Translations under genes and position numbers: made by a program
DNA from: Rhodococcus sp. 14-1411-2a
Lineage (GTDB): Bacteria; Actinomycetota; Actinomycetes; Mycobacteriales; Mycobacteriaceae
NCBI RefSeq assembly: GCF_002259485.1
Contig: NZ_NPGA01000007.1
Location: forward strand, 248,001-312,000
Direction: 5' to 3'
Length of the DNA: 64,000 nt
Shown: positions 33,417 through 42,202 of the stretch, piece by piece
How the letters are laid out: each line of letters opens with the position of its first letter
How positions within the stretch are numbered: the first letter of the stretch is position 1
Notes under the pieces: generated by a model
What the model saw: only the letters and a program-made list of their open reading frames with translations
What the model was told of the DNA's origin: nothing
Databases searched by the model: none

Positions 33417-35884
33417 TAGGCACCGCGCTCAGCAGATTCAGAGTCATCAGCCTTCGCGATCTCCGCATGCACTGGGTGCGTTCGCTGGTCTCGGCCGGCG
33501 TCGTCGCCGTCGCGGCCGGGCTGCTCATCGCCGTCCTCGGCACGTACGGCTCCTTGACCGGATCCGTCGAGCGTCTCGCCGTGTCGATCGCCGGTAACGC
33601 GAACTACGAGATCGTCGGTGTCACCGACTCGGGCTTCGATCAGAGCGAACTCGACGCCGTCCGTGCTGTTCCCGGCGTCGAGACAGCGGTTCCATTGCTG
33701 CGAAGCACCGTTCGATCCGACGTCGGAGACCTGACGATTCTCGGTGTCGACTCATCCATCACGGCACTGCAATCCGATCTGGAAGGCGCAGTCGGCAACG
33801 CGGCAGGGTTGCTCACCGATCCGGCCGGCGTATTGGTCGGAGCCGCAACGGGTCTGACGCAGGGCGACACCGTCACCATCGACGAAGTTCCGACGGCGGT
33901 GGTCGGCGTGGTCGACGGCCCGGGAACGCAGCGCATCGGCGGGGGTATGTTCGCCGTCGCACTCGTCCCGACGGCTCAGGCGCTCACCGACCGCGCGGGT
34001 CAGCTCGATTCGATCTTCGTCCTCGGCAGCGGCGACTCTCTGCGCACCGACCTGGACGCCGCATTGGCCGGCCGGGTGTCGGTGATGAATCCGGACTTCC
34101 GGGCCGACCGCGCGAACCAGGCCATGAGCCTGACTCGCAATGCGACACTGATGGTCTCGCTCATCGCGTTCGTCGTCGCGGCGTTCCTCGTCTTCAACGT
34201 CATGAACATGGCCATCGCGAAACGTCGACCCACCATCTCTCTGCTCCGGGCAGTCGGCGGCCGCCGCGGCGACATCGTCCGCGACCTGCTGTTCGAGTCC
34301 GTGTTGGTCGGTCTCGTCGGCGGTGCCGTCGGTGTTCCGCTGGGAATCATGATGGGCCGCATCGCGATCGAAAGTCTGCCGCCGTTCCTCTCCCAAGCCT
34401 TCGATGCGCGAATCGAATACGTGCTGCCCGGCTTCGCGATTCCGGTGGCGATCGTCGCGTGTGTGCTGGCCTGCGTCGGGGCGTCGGCCGTCGCCGCCGT
34501 GCAGGTGTATCGCATCTCGCCGATCGAAGCGCTCGCAGTCGGCGGCGGAGAGACCTCCGGTGGCCCCGGTCTACGATTCACCCTGGCCGCGACCGTGTTC
34601 GGTGTGTTCGCCGTCGCCGGATCCTTCCTGTTCGCCGTCAACGTCGACGGGCAGTTGACCCTCGGAGCCGGTGCGTTGTTCATGTTCGGCGTCGTCGCGC
34701 TGTGCGTCGGCGCGACCGGTCCGATCGTGTCCGTCACCGCAGCGGTCCCCCGCCGCTGGGGTGGTGCCGGACGCCTCGCGACCGCCACCATCGAACGCGC
34801 CCCACGGCGAATCTGGGCAACCGTGATGACGATCGTGATCGCCGTGGGAGTCAGTGTGGGAGTGTCGGGTTCGCTGACCAACATGACCGACTCGGCAGCC
34901 GAATCGTTGTCGTCCTTGGCGAACACCGACCTGTACGTGTCGATGACCTCACCCGACGCCATACCGTCGGGCCCGATCGTTCCCGCTTCTGTCGACGACG
35001 CTGTCCGGGCGACGCCGGGGGTCTCTCGCATCGTCGAGGGACAGTGGGCATACGCGACGATCGACGGCGAGACGGTATCCATCCAGGGCGTCGCCGACGG
35101 TAGCAACGCGGTGACGCTCGCATCGCTCTCCGACGACGTGCGCGCGGCGGTGCTCGCCGGTGACGGTGTGGTGCTGTCACAGGGGTTCGGCAGAACACTC
35201 GGTGTCTCGGTGGGCGACTCCATCGATCTGCCGACGCCGACCGGGGTGCAGACCGTGCGGGTGCTGGACCTGGTCGAATACATCAACGCCGCCGGCGGCA
35301 CGATGGCGATCTCGTTGGATTCGATGCAGCGTTGGTACGACCGGCCCGGGGCTACCTACCTCGAGATCAGCGTCGACGGAGACGTTGCGGCAGTCCAGGA
35401 TTCGCTGCGCGCGGCGCTGCCACCCGAGGCTTTCGTCTACACCGGCGACGCCGCACTAGAGGGAACGAGCGCCGCTATCCGACAGTCCGGGGCACTTGCC
35501 ATCGCGTTGCAGTGGATCGTGGCGCTCGTCGCTGCCGTCGCGTTGCTCAACACGTTGACACTGTCGGTACTCGAGCGTCGCCGCGAACTGGGGGTGCTGC
35601 GCGCCATGGGCGGTGGCCGCGGAACCCTGGCGCGAATGGTGCTCGCCGAGGCGCTCTCGGTCGGCGTCGTCGGTGGTGTGCTCGGCCTGATCATCGGTGC
35701 GGGTCTGCAATACCTGAGCACCCTGATCCTCGGAGCCAGCATCGGAATTCCGGTCGCCTACACCGCGAGCTGGTCGGTGCTGCTGTACGGACTCGTTGCC
35801 CTCGGCCTGTCGCTGTTGGGTTCGGCTCCACCTGCCGTGCACGCCTCTCGACTGAGCATCGTGGACGCTATCGCGGCGGATTAG
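33413..35884 (+). CDS. FtsX-type ABC permease
   Basis: An 823-residue permease: an N-terminal membrane helix, a large extracytoplasmic domain (about residues 50-235), three FtsX helices (about 240-370), a central hydrophobic pair, a second external domain (about 480-680), and a second FtsX unit to the end. Two FtsX repeats with two external domains are the usual actinobacterial form. It should work with the preceding ATPase, to which it is coupled by GTGA overlap. Cargo unknown; lipid or lipoprotein handling or antimicrobial resistance are possible. Confidence 0.9.
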   Translation: MIGTALSRFRVISLRDLRMHWVRSLVSAGVVAVAAGLLIAVLGTYGSLTGSVERLAVSIAGNANYEIVGVTDSGFDQSELDAVRAVPGVETAVPLLRSTVRSDVGDLTILGVDSSITALQSDLEGAVGNAAGLLTDPAGVLVGAATGLTQGDTVTIDEVPTAVVGVVDGPGTQRIGGGMFAVALVPTAQALTDRAGQLDSIFVLGSGDSLRTDLDAALAGRVSVMNPDFRADRANQAMSLTRNATLMVSLIAFVVAAFLVFNVMNMAIAKRRPTISLLRAVGGRRGDIVRDLLFESVLVGLVGGAVGVPLGIMMGRIAIESLPPFLSQAFDARIEYVLPGFAIPVAIVACVLACVGASAVAAVQVYRISPIEALAVGGGETSGGPGLRFTLAATVFGVFAVAGSFLFAVNVDGQLTLGAGALFMFGVVALCVGATGPIVSVTAAVPRRWGGAGRLATATIERAPRRIWATVMTIVIAVGVSVGVSGSLTNMTDSAAESLSSLANTDLYVSMTSPDAIPSGPIVPASVDDAVRATPGVSRIVEGQWAYATIDGETVSIQGVADGSNAVTLASLSDDVRAAVLAGDGVVLSQGFGRTLGVSVGDSIDLPTPTGVQTVRVLDLVEYINAAGGTMAISLDSMQRWYDRPGATYLEISVDGDVAAVQDSLRAALPPEAFVYTGDAALEGTSAAIRQSGALAIALQWIVALVAAVALLNTLTLSVLERRRELGVLRAMGGGRGTLARMVLAEALSVGVVGGVLGLIIGAGLQYLSTLILGASIGIPVAYTASWSVLLYGLVALGLSLLGSAPPAVHASRLSIVDAIAAD

Positions 35885-36295
35885 ATGGGGGGCGGGCTGG
35901 TCCTCAGGATCCGCAAATGCGCTCGCGTTTGTCAGGTGCGAGCGGAATAGACAGCCAGTGGCCGGCGACTCTGCGCGCGTTTGGCGAATGCGCGCGCGTT
36001 CGCACGAGGATGGTCGACGCCTTCGCCCGCGACATTCAATGCTTCGTCGGCATCGAATCGGCTGCCGATCACTCCGCTCACCAGCACCGCACTGCCCTGA
36101 ACTTGATCGCATCGCCGACCGGAACGGCGAGGAGCAGCGGCAACCTGCTTCACGATCGGCACCATGGGCCGCTAGACTAGCGAGCGCGATGTGGGCCAGC
36201 TGCGCACCGAGGCAGCGAACCCATCCGCAACCGATTGTTCGATGGATCGAAAGCCGTTGCTGGACAATGGCTTCGGATCAGCAGAACGATCACCA
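35885..36295. other. 411-bp gap before the tRNA gene
   Basis: No gene is supported here; short open frames on both strands lack family resemblance or good starts. Two similar GC-rich palindromes, CAAATGCGCTCGCGTTTG (35914-35931) and GCGAATGCGCGCGCGTTCGC (35984-36003), follow the permease stop and may terminate the ABC operon. The last 120 bases should hold the tRNA promoter; no clear box was assigned. Confidence 0.5.
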
Positions 36296-36371
36296 GCCTT
36301 CGTAGCTCAGGGGATAGAGCAACCCTCTCCTAAAGGGTAGGTCGCAGGTTCGAATCCTGCCGAGGGCACCA
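36296..36371 (+). tRNA. tRNA-Arg (CCT anticodon)
   Basis: Cloverleaf: acceptor stem GCCTTCG with CGAGGGC, D-arm AGCTCAGGGGATAGAGC, anticodon stem ACCCT/AGGGT with loop CTCCTAA (anticodon CCT at 36329-36331), T-arm GCAGGTTCGAATCCTGC, encoded CCA end. It reads the AGG codon, which is rare in this GC-rich genome. No duplicated 3' end that would mark an integrated element was seen in the window. Confidence 0.96.
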
Positions 36372-36442
36372 CGAGTCGACTTTGAGCTCCACCCTCCCCA
36401 ATTGCTGGCAACTATTGCGCAGCCAGAAAACTCCCCGTATTA

Positions 36443-36458
36443 TCGAACATGCATTCGA
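36443..36458. promoter_or_regulatory. SOS box-like LexA site
   Basis: TCGAACATGCATTCGA matches the actinobacterial LexA consensus TCGAAC-N4-GTTCGA at 11 of 12 positions. It lies 17 bases before the GTG of the HNH gene, where bound LexA would block transcription. Confidence 0.65.
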
Positions 36459-36475
36459 GTACTGGGGAGGAACTC

Positions 36476-37819
36476 GTGGTCACAGCTGTACAAGATTCAC
36501 CACTCACGTCCGATGAAGTGCTGCGCTTCGTCGCGCGTCTTCAGTCATCGGAGTTCGACGCCGACGCAGCAGCCGGCATCGATTTGATCTCCGCTCTCGA
36601 GACCGTCAAGTGCGCCAGCGTGGCAACGCAAGCCGTGGTGACCGATGCCGTCGCAACGGCCATCAGCAACGAACGCAAAGAGCGAGGTAAGCCGAAAGCC
36701 CAGTGGCGCAATGGTATTGCATCACAGATCGGACTGGCTCGGCGCGAATCACCGAACCGTGGGGGCACTCACCTGGGACTCGCTCGCGCGCTCGTGCACG
36801 AAATGCCGCACACCCTGGCGCGGCTGAAAGCCGGGGAACTCAACGAGTGGCGCGCCGTGATCCTCGCTCGCGAAACCTCATGCCTCACCGTCGACGATCG
36901 CCGCACCATCGACGAACGACTGTGCGCAGACCCCGCCACTCTGGCCGGTGCCGGCGACCGCACCATCGAAGGCCGCGCCCGCGCACTCGCCAACGAACTC
37001 GACGCCGCCTCCCAGGTGAAACGACGCGCCAAGGCCTATGCAGCCAGGCGCACCAGCACCCGTCCAGCACCCGAATCGATGGGCTTCTTCACGGTCCTCA
37101 CCTCGATGGAGAAGATGGTCTGCATGTGGGCGACGCTGCGACGAGACGCCGACACCATCATCAACTCCGGCGGTGACACACGCACCCGCGATCAGATCAT
37201 GGCCGACCTCGTATTCGAGCGGGTCACCGGCGCATCAGCAGCACAGGGACCGCCGGTGACCGTCGACATCGTCATCTCGGATTCCACCCTCCTCGCCGGC
37301 GGTAACACGTCCGCCTACATGCACGGCTACGGCGACATTCCGTCCGATGTCGCACGGCAACTGATCCGAGACACACTCGACTGTGAGACGCACGTCGCAT
37401 TGCGCCGCCTCTACGCGCACCCGACATCCGGTGCGCTGACGGCAGTGGAGTCCACTTCGCGCGCATTTCCCACCGCGCTGGGACGCCTGATAGATCTCCG
37501 CGATCGCACCTGCCGAACCCCGTGGTGCGACGCACCGATCCGTCACCACGATCACATCAGACCTCATTCAGCAGGCGGCAGAACGAGTGCCGAGAACGGC
37601 GCAGGCCTTTGTGCTGCATGCAATTACGCCAAAGAAGGTGAGGGCTGGACAGCCGAAGCATGGCGGGACAAACAGAACGCGCGACACCGCTACCGGCTCA
37701 TCTCACCCACCGGGCACAGCTATGACTCGAGTGCGCCGCCGATGCCGGTGGTCGAGCTGTACAGCTCGACGATCGAGAACGTGATGATCACCGGTCTCTT
37801 CGACGACGACGCCGCATGA
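36476..37819 (+). CDS. HNH endonuclease with DUF222 (13E12 repeat family)
   Basis: A 447-residue protein with an N-terminal DUF222 helical region and a C-terminal HNH nuclease: CRTPWCDAPIRHHDHIRPHS then NGAGLCAACNYAKEG, including paired Cys ligands for zinc. This is the 13E12 repeat family that is abundant in mycobacteria and Rhodococcus. GTG at 36476 is chosen because GGGGAGG lies five bases upstream, while an ATG at 36449 sits inside the SOS box. DNA-damage induction is likely, as reported for mycobacterial relatives. Biological role unknown. Confidence 0.88.
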   Translation: MVTAVQDSPLTSDEVLRFVARLQSSEFDADAAAGIDLISALETVKCASVATQAVVTDAVATAISNERKERGKPKAQWRNGIASQIGLARRESPNRGGTHLGLARALVHEMPHTLARLKAGELNEWRAVILARETSCLTVDDRRTIDERLCADPATLAGAGDRTIEGRARALANELDAASQVKRRAKAYAARRTSTRPAPESMGFFTVLTSMEKMVCMWATLRRDADTIINSGGDTRTRDQIMADLVFERVTGASAAQGPPVTVDIVISDSTLLAGGNTSAYMHGYGDIPSDVARQLIRDTLDCETHVALRRLYAHPTSGALTAVESTSRAFPTALGRLIDLRDRTCRTPWCDAPIRHHDHIRPHSAGGRTSAENGAGLCAACNYAKEGEGWTAEAWRDKQNARHRYRLISPTGHSYDSSAPPMPVVELYSSTIENVMITGLFDDDAA

Positions 37820-38042
37820 CGGGTTGCGGCGGGAAGATACCGAGCACCGACTCGGTTACACTCGTCAACGGCGCGCGTAGCTGCACGCCAGACGTCGTGG
37901 AATGCTCCCGAACCTCCATGTGCACCCTGCACAGGCTTCTCTTACGGCGATCGAAACTGCCCACCGGCAGTCTCGCCACCTTGCATCTCGGCCCGAAGGC
38001 CCGCAGGTGCAACACCCTGCCCGAAAGGCACTTTTCATCACT
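37820..38042 (+). other. 223-bp leader region of the DEAD-box helicase gene
   Basis: No coding sequence is supported. The stretch contains several short GC-rich inverted segments and a TACACT box at 37857-37862. If transcription starts there, the helicase message has a leader of about 175 bases, as is common for cold-regulated helicase genes. Confidence 0.35.
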
Positions 38043-39443
38043 ATGACGACCCCACAGACTTTTTCTGCACTCGGCGTACCCCAGGCCATCGCGGATGTAC
38101 TCGCGAGCCAGGGCAAGACCGAGGCATTCCCCATCCAGGCCGACACACTCCCCGACACACTGCAGGGACGCGACGTGCTCGGACGCGGAAAGACCGGCAG
38201 CGGCAAGACACTCGCCTTCTCGATCCCGATGGTTGCTCGCCTCGCCGGCCAGCTTCCCGGTAACCGCAAGCCCGGCCGCCCCCGTGGCCTGATCCTCGCG
38301 CCGACGCGTGAGCTCGCCACCCAGATCGCCGTCGCGATCGAACCCCTCGCGTCCGCGTACTCGCTGAAGGTCACCACGATCTTCGGTGGTGTCTCACAGG
38401 TCCGCCAGGTCTCCGCGCTCAAGGGCGGAGTCGACATCGTCGTCGCGTGCCCCGGTCGCCTCGAAGACCTGATGAAGCAGCGCCACCTCACCCTCGACGG
38501 CGTTCAGATCACCGTCCTCGACGAGGCAGACCACATGGCCGATCTCGGGTTCTTGCCCGTCGTCACCCGCATCCTCGCCGCCACCCCGGACAAGGGCCAG
38601 CGCATGCTGTTCTCCGCGACCCTGGACAACGGCGTCGACAAGCTGGTCAAGCGATTCCTGCACAACCAGATCACGCACTCCGTCGACGAGGCCACCTCAC
38701 ACGTCGAGGCCATGACGCACAGCGTGTTCGAGGTCGACGGCGTCGAAGCCAAGAAGAAGCTGGTCCACCAGCTCGCCTCCGGCACCGGACGACGCATCCT
38801 GTTCATGCGCACCAAGCACCAGGCCCGCAAGCTCGCCAAGCAGCTCACCGACGCCGGAATCCCGTCCGTCGACCTGCACGGCAACCTCTCGCAGGCCGCC
38901 CGTGACCGCAACCTCGCCGCGTTCTCCTCCGGCCAGGCCCGTGTTCTCGTCGCCACCGACGTCGCAGCTCGCGGCGTCCACGTCGACGACGTCCAGCTCG
39001 TCGTCCACGTCGACCCGCCGGCCGAGCACAAGGCGTACCTGCACCGTTCCGGCCGCACCGCACGCGCGGGAAGCGCCGGAGACGTCGTGACCGTCGTCCT
39101 GCCCGAGCAGCGCAAGGACACCGCAGTTCTGCTGCGCAAGGCCGATATCAAGGTCACCCCGGTCCGCGTCACCGCCGACTCGCCCGCAGTGGCGAACCTG
39201 GTCGGCGAGCAGGCTCGCTACGTCCAGCCGATGCCGAAGGCCGAGCCGGAAGTTCGCGCCGCGAACCCTCGCAACAGCAACAACGCCCGACGCGGCGGCC
39301 CGGCCCGCTCCGGTGGGCAGCCGCGCTCCGGTGGACAGCCACGCAGCGTTGGTCAGCCCCGCAATGGTGGTCAGCCGCGTAGCGGTGGCGGCGGCCACAG
39401 CCGTCGTGCAGCAGGGCCTGCCACGAGCCAGCGCAGCCGCTGA
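38043..39443 (+). CDS. DEAD-box RNA helicase
   Basis: A 466-residue ATP-dependent RNA helicase. Motifs in order: TGSGKT (Walker A, to residue 56), PTRELA, DEAD at 160-163, SAT, and HRSGRTARAG (motif VI). The C-terminal 60 residues are a basic, Gly/Gln/Arg-rich tail with repeated GGQPRSGGQPR units that should bind RNA. It would unwind structured RNA in ribosome assembly or mRNA decay. The ATG at 38043 gives the normal N-terminus (TFSALGVPQAIADVL with the Q motif FPIQ); the in-frame extension upstream is rejected. Confidence 0.93.
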   Translation: MTTPQTFSALGVPQAIADVLASQGKTEAFPIQADTLPDTLQGRDVLGRGKTGSGKTLAFSIPMVARLAGQLPGNRKPGRPRGLILAPTRELATQIAVAIEPLASAYSLKVTTIFGGVSQVRQVSALKGGVDIVVACPGRLEDLMKQRHLTLDGVQITVLDEADHMADLGFLPVVTRILAATPDKGQRMLFSATLDNGVDKLVKRFLHNQITHSVDEATSHVEAMTHSVFEVDGVEAKKKLVHQLASGTGRRILFMRTKHQARKLAKQLTDAGIPSVDLHGNLSQAARDRNLAAFSSGQARVLVATDVAARGVHVDDVQLVVHVDPPAEHKAYLHRSGRTARAGSAGDVVTVVLPEQRKDTAVLLRKADIKVTPVRVTADSPAVANLVGEQARYVQPMPKAEPEVRAANPRNSNNARRGGPARSGGQPRSGGQPRSVGQPRNGGQPRSGGGGHSRRAAGPATSQRSR

Positions 39444-39451
39444 CCCAGCCC

Positions 39452-41467
39452 GTGCGCACGCCCAAGTCCGGCCCTCTCGGTCCGCAGGAAATGGCGACCG
39501 CTGCCGTCATGAGCAGCTTCACCGTCGCGTTGACGGTGATCGGTGTGCTGGTACCGATGGCGGCGATCCTTCAGGTCGTCGCGGCGATTCCCATGTCGGT
39601 GGTCGCGCTCCGGTATCGGACTCGCGCACTGGTCACCTCCGCGGTCGCGGGCACCCTCGTCGGATTCGTCGCGGCCGGAACCCAGACAGCCATCACCGTG
39701 GCCAGCGCCGCCCTACTGGGCGGCCTGGTCGGGCGGGCGAAGCGCAAGAAGCAAGGACTGTTCGGCGTTCTCGTCACCTCGATGGTCGTCGGGCCGGTGC
39801 TCGGGGCGATGACGGTGCTGATGCTGCTCGTTCTCGTTCCGTTGCGCGAGCTGTTTCTCGAGACTCTCCGCAACACCTTCGAGGGCATTTCTCGGTTGCT
39901 CGAGCGCACATCGGCACTGCAAGGCGTGGCCGACGTGATCCGCACCAGCTCCACGACCGTGCTCGACAACTGGTGGTGGTGGGTCGGCGGGTCGATCGCC
40001 TTCGGCATCGTCACCGGAACGTTGTTCGCGTGGCTCATCCTCACCGCGATTCTGGACCGTCTCTCCACCATCCCCACCCCCGAGCCCCTGGCTTCCAGCA
40101 CCGACGACGAGATCGGGCCGCTGCCGGTCACACTCACCGCGGTCGGGTTCCGGTACCCGGGAAGCACGACGTCCGCGTTGACCGGCGTCGACCTGCGCAT
40201 CGACACCGGTGAATTCGTGGCGATCGTCGGCCACAACGGTTCCGGCAAATCGACGCTGACGCGGATCCTCGCCGGCCTCGAACCGTCGGAGGGCACCGTG
40301 GACAGGCCCGGCTCGACCGGACTCGGACGGTACGGCGGCACCGCGGTGGTGCTGCAGCGCCCCGAAAGCCAGATCCTCGGCACCCGCGTCGCCGACGACG
40401 TGGTGTGGGGACTGCCGCCCGGCGATTCACGCCCCGACGTAAAGGCCTTGCTCGACGAGGTCGGGCTCGGCGGTATGGGAGCGCGCGACACTGCCTCCCT
40501 CTCCGGCGGCGAAATGCAGCGACTCGCTGTCGCCGCAGCACTTGCTCGCCGTCCTGCACTGCTCATCGCCGACGAGGCAACCGCCATGATCGACGCCTCC
40601 GGGCGCGAACATCTGGTCTCGCTCCTCGCCGAATTGCCCCGCAGGCACCGGATGTCGGTTGTGCTCGTCACCCACCACGTCTCGGAAACCGTCGCCGCGG
40701 ATCGCGTCGTACATCTGCACGAGGGTTATCAGGTGCAGCACGACTCGACGTGGATGCACGCTCGGACGGAGAACCCCGCTGCGCTGCACGACAATTCGAG
40801 CGAACGTCTTCTGGAACTGAGCGGCGTCGAACACACGTACAACCGGCGCACACCGTGGGCGCAGGTAGCACTGAACGGCATCGACATCACTGTCAAACGC
40901 GGTGAGGGTGTGCTCGTTCTCGGCGGGAACGGTTCGGGCAAGTCCACTCTCGCCTGGATCATGGCCGGCCTCACCGGCCCGACCAGAGGCACCGCCGAGC
41001 TCGGCGGCAAGGCGATGACCTCACGTGTCGGCGATGTCGGACTCGCATTTCAGCACTCGCGCCTGCAGCTGCAGCGGCGCACCGTCTCCGAGGACATCGC
41101 TGCCGCTGCCGGTCCCGAAACAGGTTCTGCCACAGTGTCGGCCGCGATGGATGCCGTCGGCCTGGACAGGTCGTTGGCGGCTCGCGACATCGATTCGCTC
41201 AGCGGCGGTCAGATGCGACGCGTGGTGCTCGCCGGGCTGATCGCGCGTCGTCCTCGGCTACTGGTTCTCGACGAACCCCTGGCCGGGCTCGACCCTCCCG
41301 GCCGCGACGACATCATCGGCGTTCTCGCCGGACTGCGCGATCGCGGCGTTGCCATCGTCGTCATCTCGCACGACGTGGACGGTATGGACACCGTCTGCAG
41401 TCGCACCATCACGATGGCCGACGGCCACATCGTCTCCGATTCGATCCTGGGGAGCGTGCACTCGTGA
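39452..41467 (+). CDS. ECF transporter: fused S-like membrane domain and two ATPases
   Basis: A 671-residue fusion. Residues 1-205 are membrane-spanning (about six segments), resembling an ECF substrate-specificity component. Two ABC ATPase domains follow: first Walker A GHNGSGKST, signature LSGGEMQR, Walker B LLIADEATAM; second Walker A GGNGSGKST, signature LSGGQMRR, Walker B LLVLDEPLAG. In the first domain the catalytic Glu after Walker B is present. This matches my memory of M. tuberculosis Rv2326c. With EcfT encoded next it would form a complete vitamin or metal importer; substrate unknown. GTG start; an ATG at 39491 is an alternative. Confidence 0.88.
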   Translation: MRTPKSGPLGPQEMATAAVMSSFTVALTVIGVLVPMAAILQVVAAIPMSVVALRYRTRALVTSAVAGTLVGFVAAGTQTAITVASAALLGGLVGRAKRKKQGLFGVLVTSMVVGPVLGAMTVLMLLVLVPLRELFLETLRNTFEGISRLLERTSALQGVADVIRTSSTTVLDNWWWWVGGSIAFGIVTGTLFAWLILTAILDRLSTIPTPEPLASSTDDEIGPLPVTLTAVGFRYPGSTTSALTGVDLRIDTGEFVAIVGHNGSGKSTLTRILAGLEPSEGTVDRPGSTGLGRYGGTAVVLQRPESQILGTRVADDVVWGLPPGDSRPDVKALLDEVGLGGMGARDTASLSGGEMQRLAVAAALARRPALLIADEATAMIDASGREHLVSLLAELPRRHRMSVVLVTHHVSETVAADRVVHLHEGYQVQHDSTWMHARTENPAALHDNSSERLLELSGVEHTYNRRTPWAQVALNGIDITVKRGEGVLVLGGNGSGKSTLAWIMAGLTGPTRGTAELGGKAMTSRVGDVGLAFQHSRLQLQRRTVSEDIAAAAGPETGSATVSAAMDAVGLDRSLAARDIDSLSGGQMRRVVLAGLIARRPRLLVLDEPLAGLDPPGRDDIIGVLAGLRDRGVAIVVISHDVDGMDTVCSRTITMADGHIVSDSILGSVHS

Positions 41468-42201
41468 CCACCGTCGTCTTGCGTCAGGTCCCGCGATTCT
41501 CACCGATCCACCGCCTGTGGGCCGGCACCAAACTCGTCGCCGTGCTGCTGCTGAGCATCACTCTCGTGGTGGCACCGACGTGGCCTGCCCTCGGAATAGT
41601 GTTCGCGCTGTTGGTCATCGCCGCGATCATCGCTCATGTCCCGATCACCGCGGTGCCGCGTCCACCGTGGTGGATCTGGGCACTGTTCGGCGTCGGAGCT
41701 CTCATCAATCTGCCGATCGGCGGCGCGGCAGTGCTGGTGTATCTGCGCGCGACGCTGTTCATCTTCGTCCTGCTCGGCGCATCGATGATGATCGGCTGGA
41801 CCACGTCGATGAGCGACATCGCCCCTGCGGTCTCCAAACTGGGCGCGCCGCTGAAGAAGCTGAAGTTGCCGGTCGACGAGTGGGCCATCGCCGTGGCCCT
41901 GAGCCTGCGGTCGCTTCCGCTGCTGATCGAAGAGATGCGCACCCTCAATGCTGCCCGACGCCTTCGCCCCAAGCCGGTCGTCAACAGCGCGTCGGACAAT
42001 TCTCTGGTCGACATCGTCACGACGGTGATGTCGGTGGCGATCAGGCGGGCCGACGAAATGGGTGGGGCCATCACCGCCCGCGGCGGAACCGGAATGATCA
42101 CCGCCACCGACGCCCGGTTCAAGGCCTCCGACGCGGTGACGCTGACCGTGGTGACTCTGGCGTGCGCCGCAGCCATCGCGATCAGCTTCCTGTTGGGCTG
42201 A
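41464..42201 (+). CDS. ecfT: energy-coupling factor transporter transmembrane protein
   Basis: A 245-residue CbiQ/EcfT-type membrane protein with about five hydrophobic helices and the coupling-helix region LNAARRLRPKP (the family A-R-G/A-x motif) that contacts the ATPases. GTG start overlapping the ATPase stop. It pairs with the upstream fusion protein, as Rv2325c does with Rv2326c. Its stop lies one base from the stop of the convergent VWA gene. Confidence 0.88.
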   Translation: MTTVVLRQVPRFSPIHRLWAGTKLVAVLLLSITLVVAPTWPALGIVFALLVIAAIIAHVPITAVPRPPWWIWALFGVGALINLPIGGAAVLVYLRATLFIFVLLGASMMIGWTTSMSDIAPAVSKLGAPLKKLKLPVDEWAIAVALSLRSLPLLIEEMRTLNAARRLRPKPVVNSASDNSLVDIVTTVMSVAIRRADEMGGAITARGGTGMITATDARFKASDAVTLTVVTLACAAAIAISFLLG

Positions 42202-42202
42202 C

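Noticed and set aside
35932..36165. 77-codon open frame on the minus strand in the gap before the tRNA
   Set aside because: No recognisable family, poor start region, overlapped by palindromes; treated as non-coding.
36296..37819. Integrated element at the tRNA-Arg gene
   Set aside because: No integrase, phage genes or duplicated tRNA 3' end were seen; the next gene is a common HNH family member and housekeeping genes resume at once.
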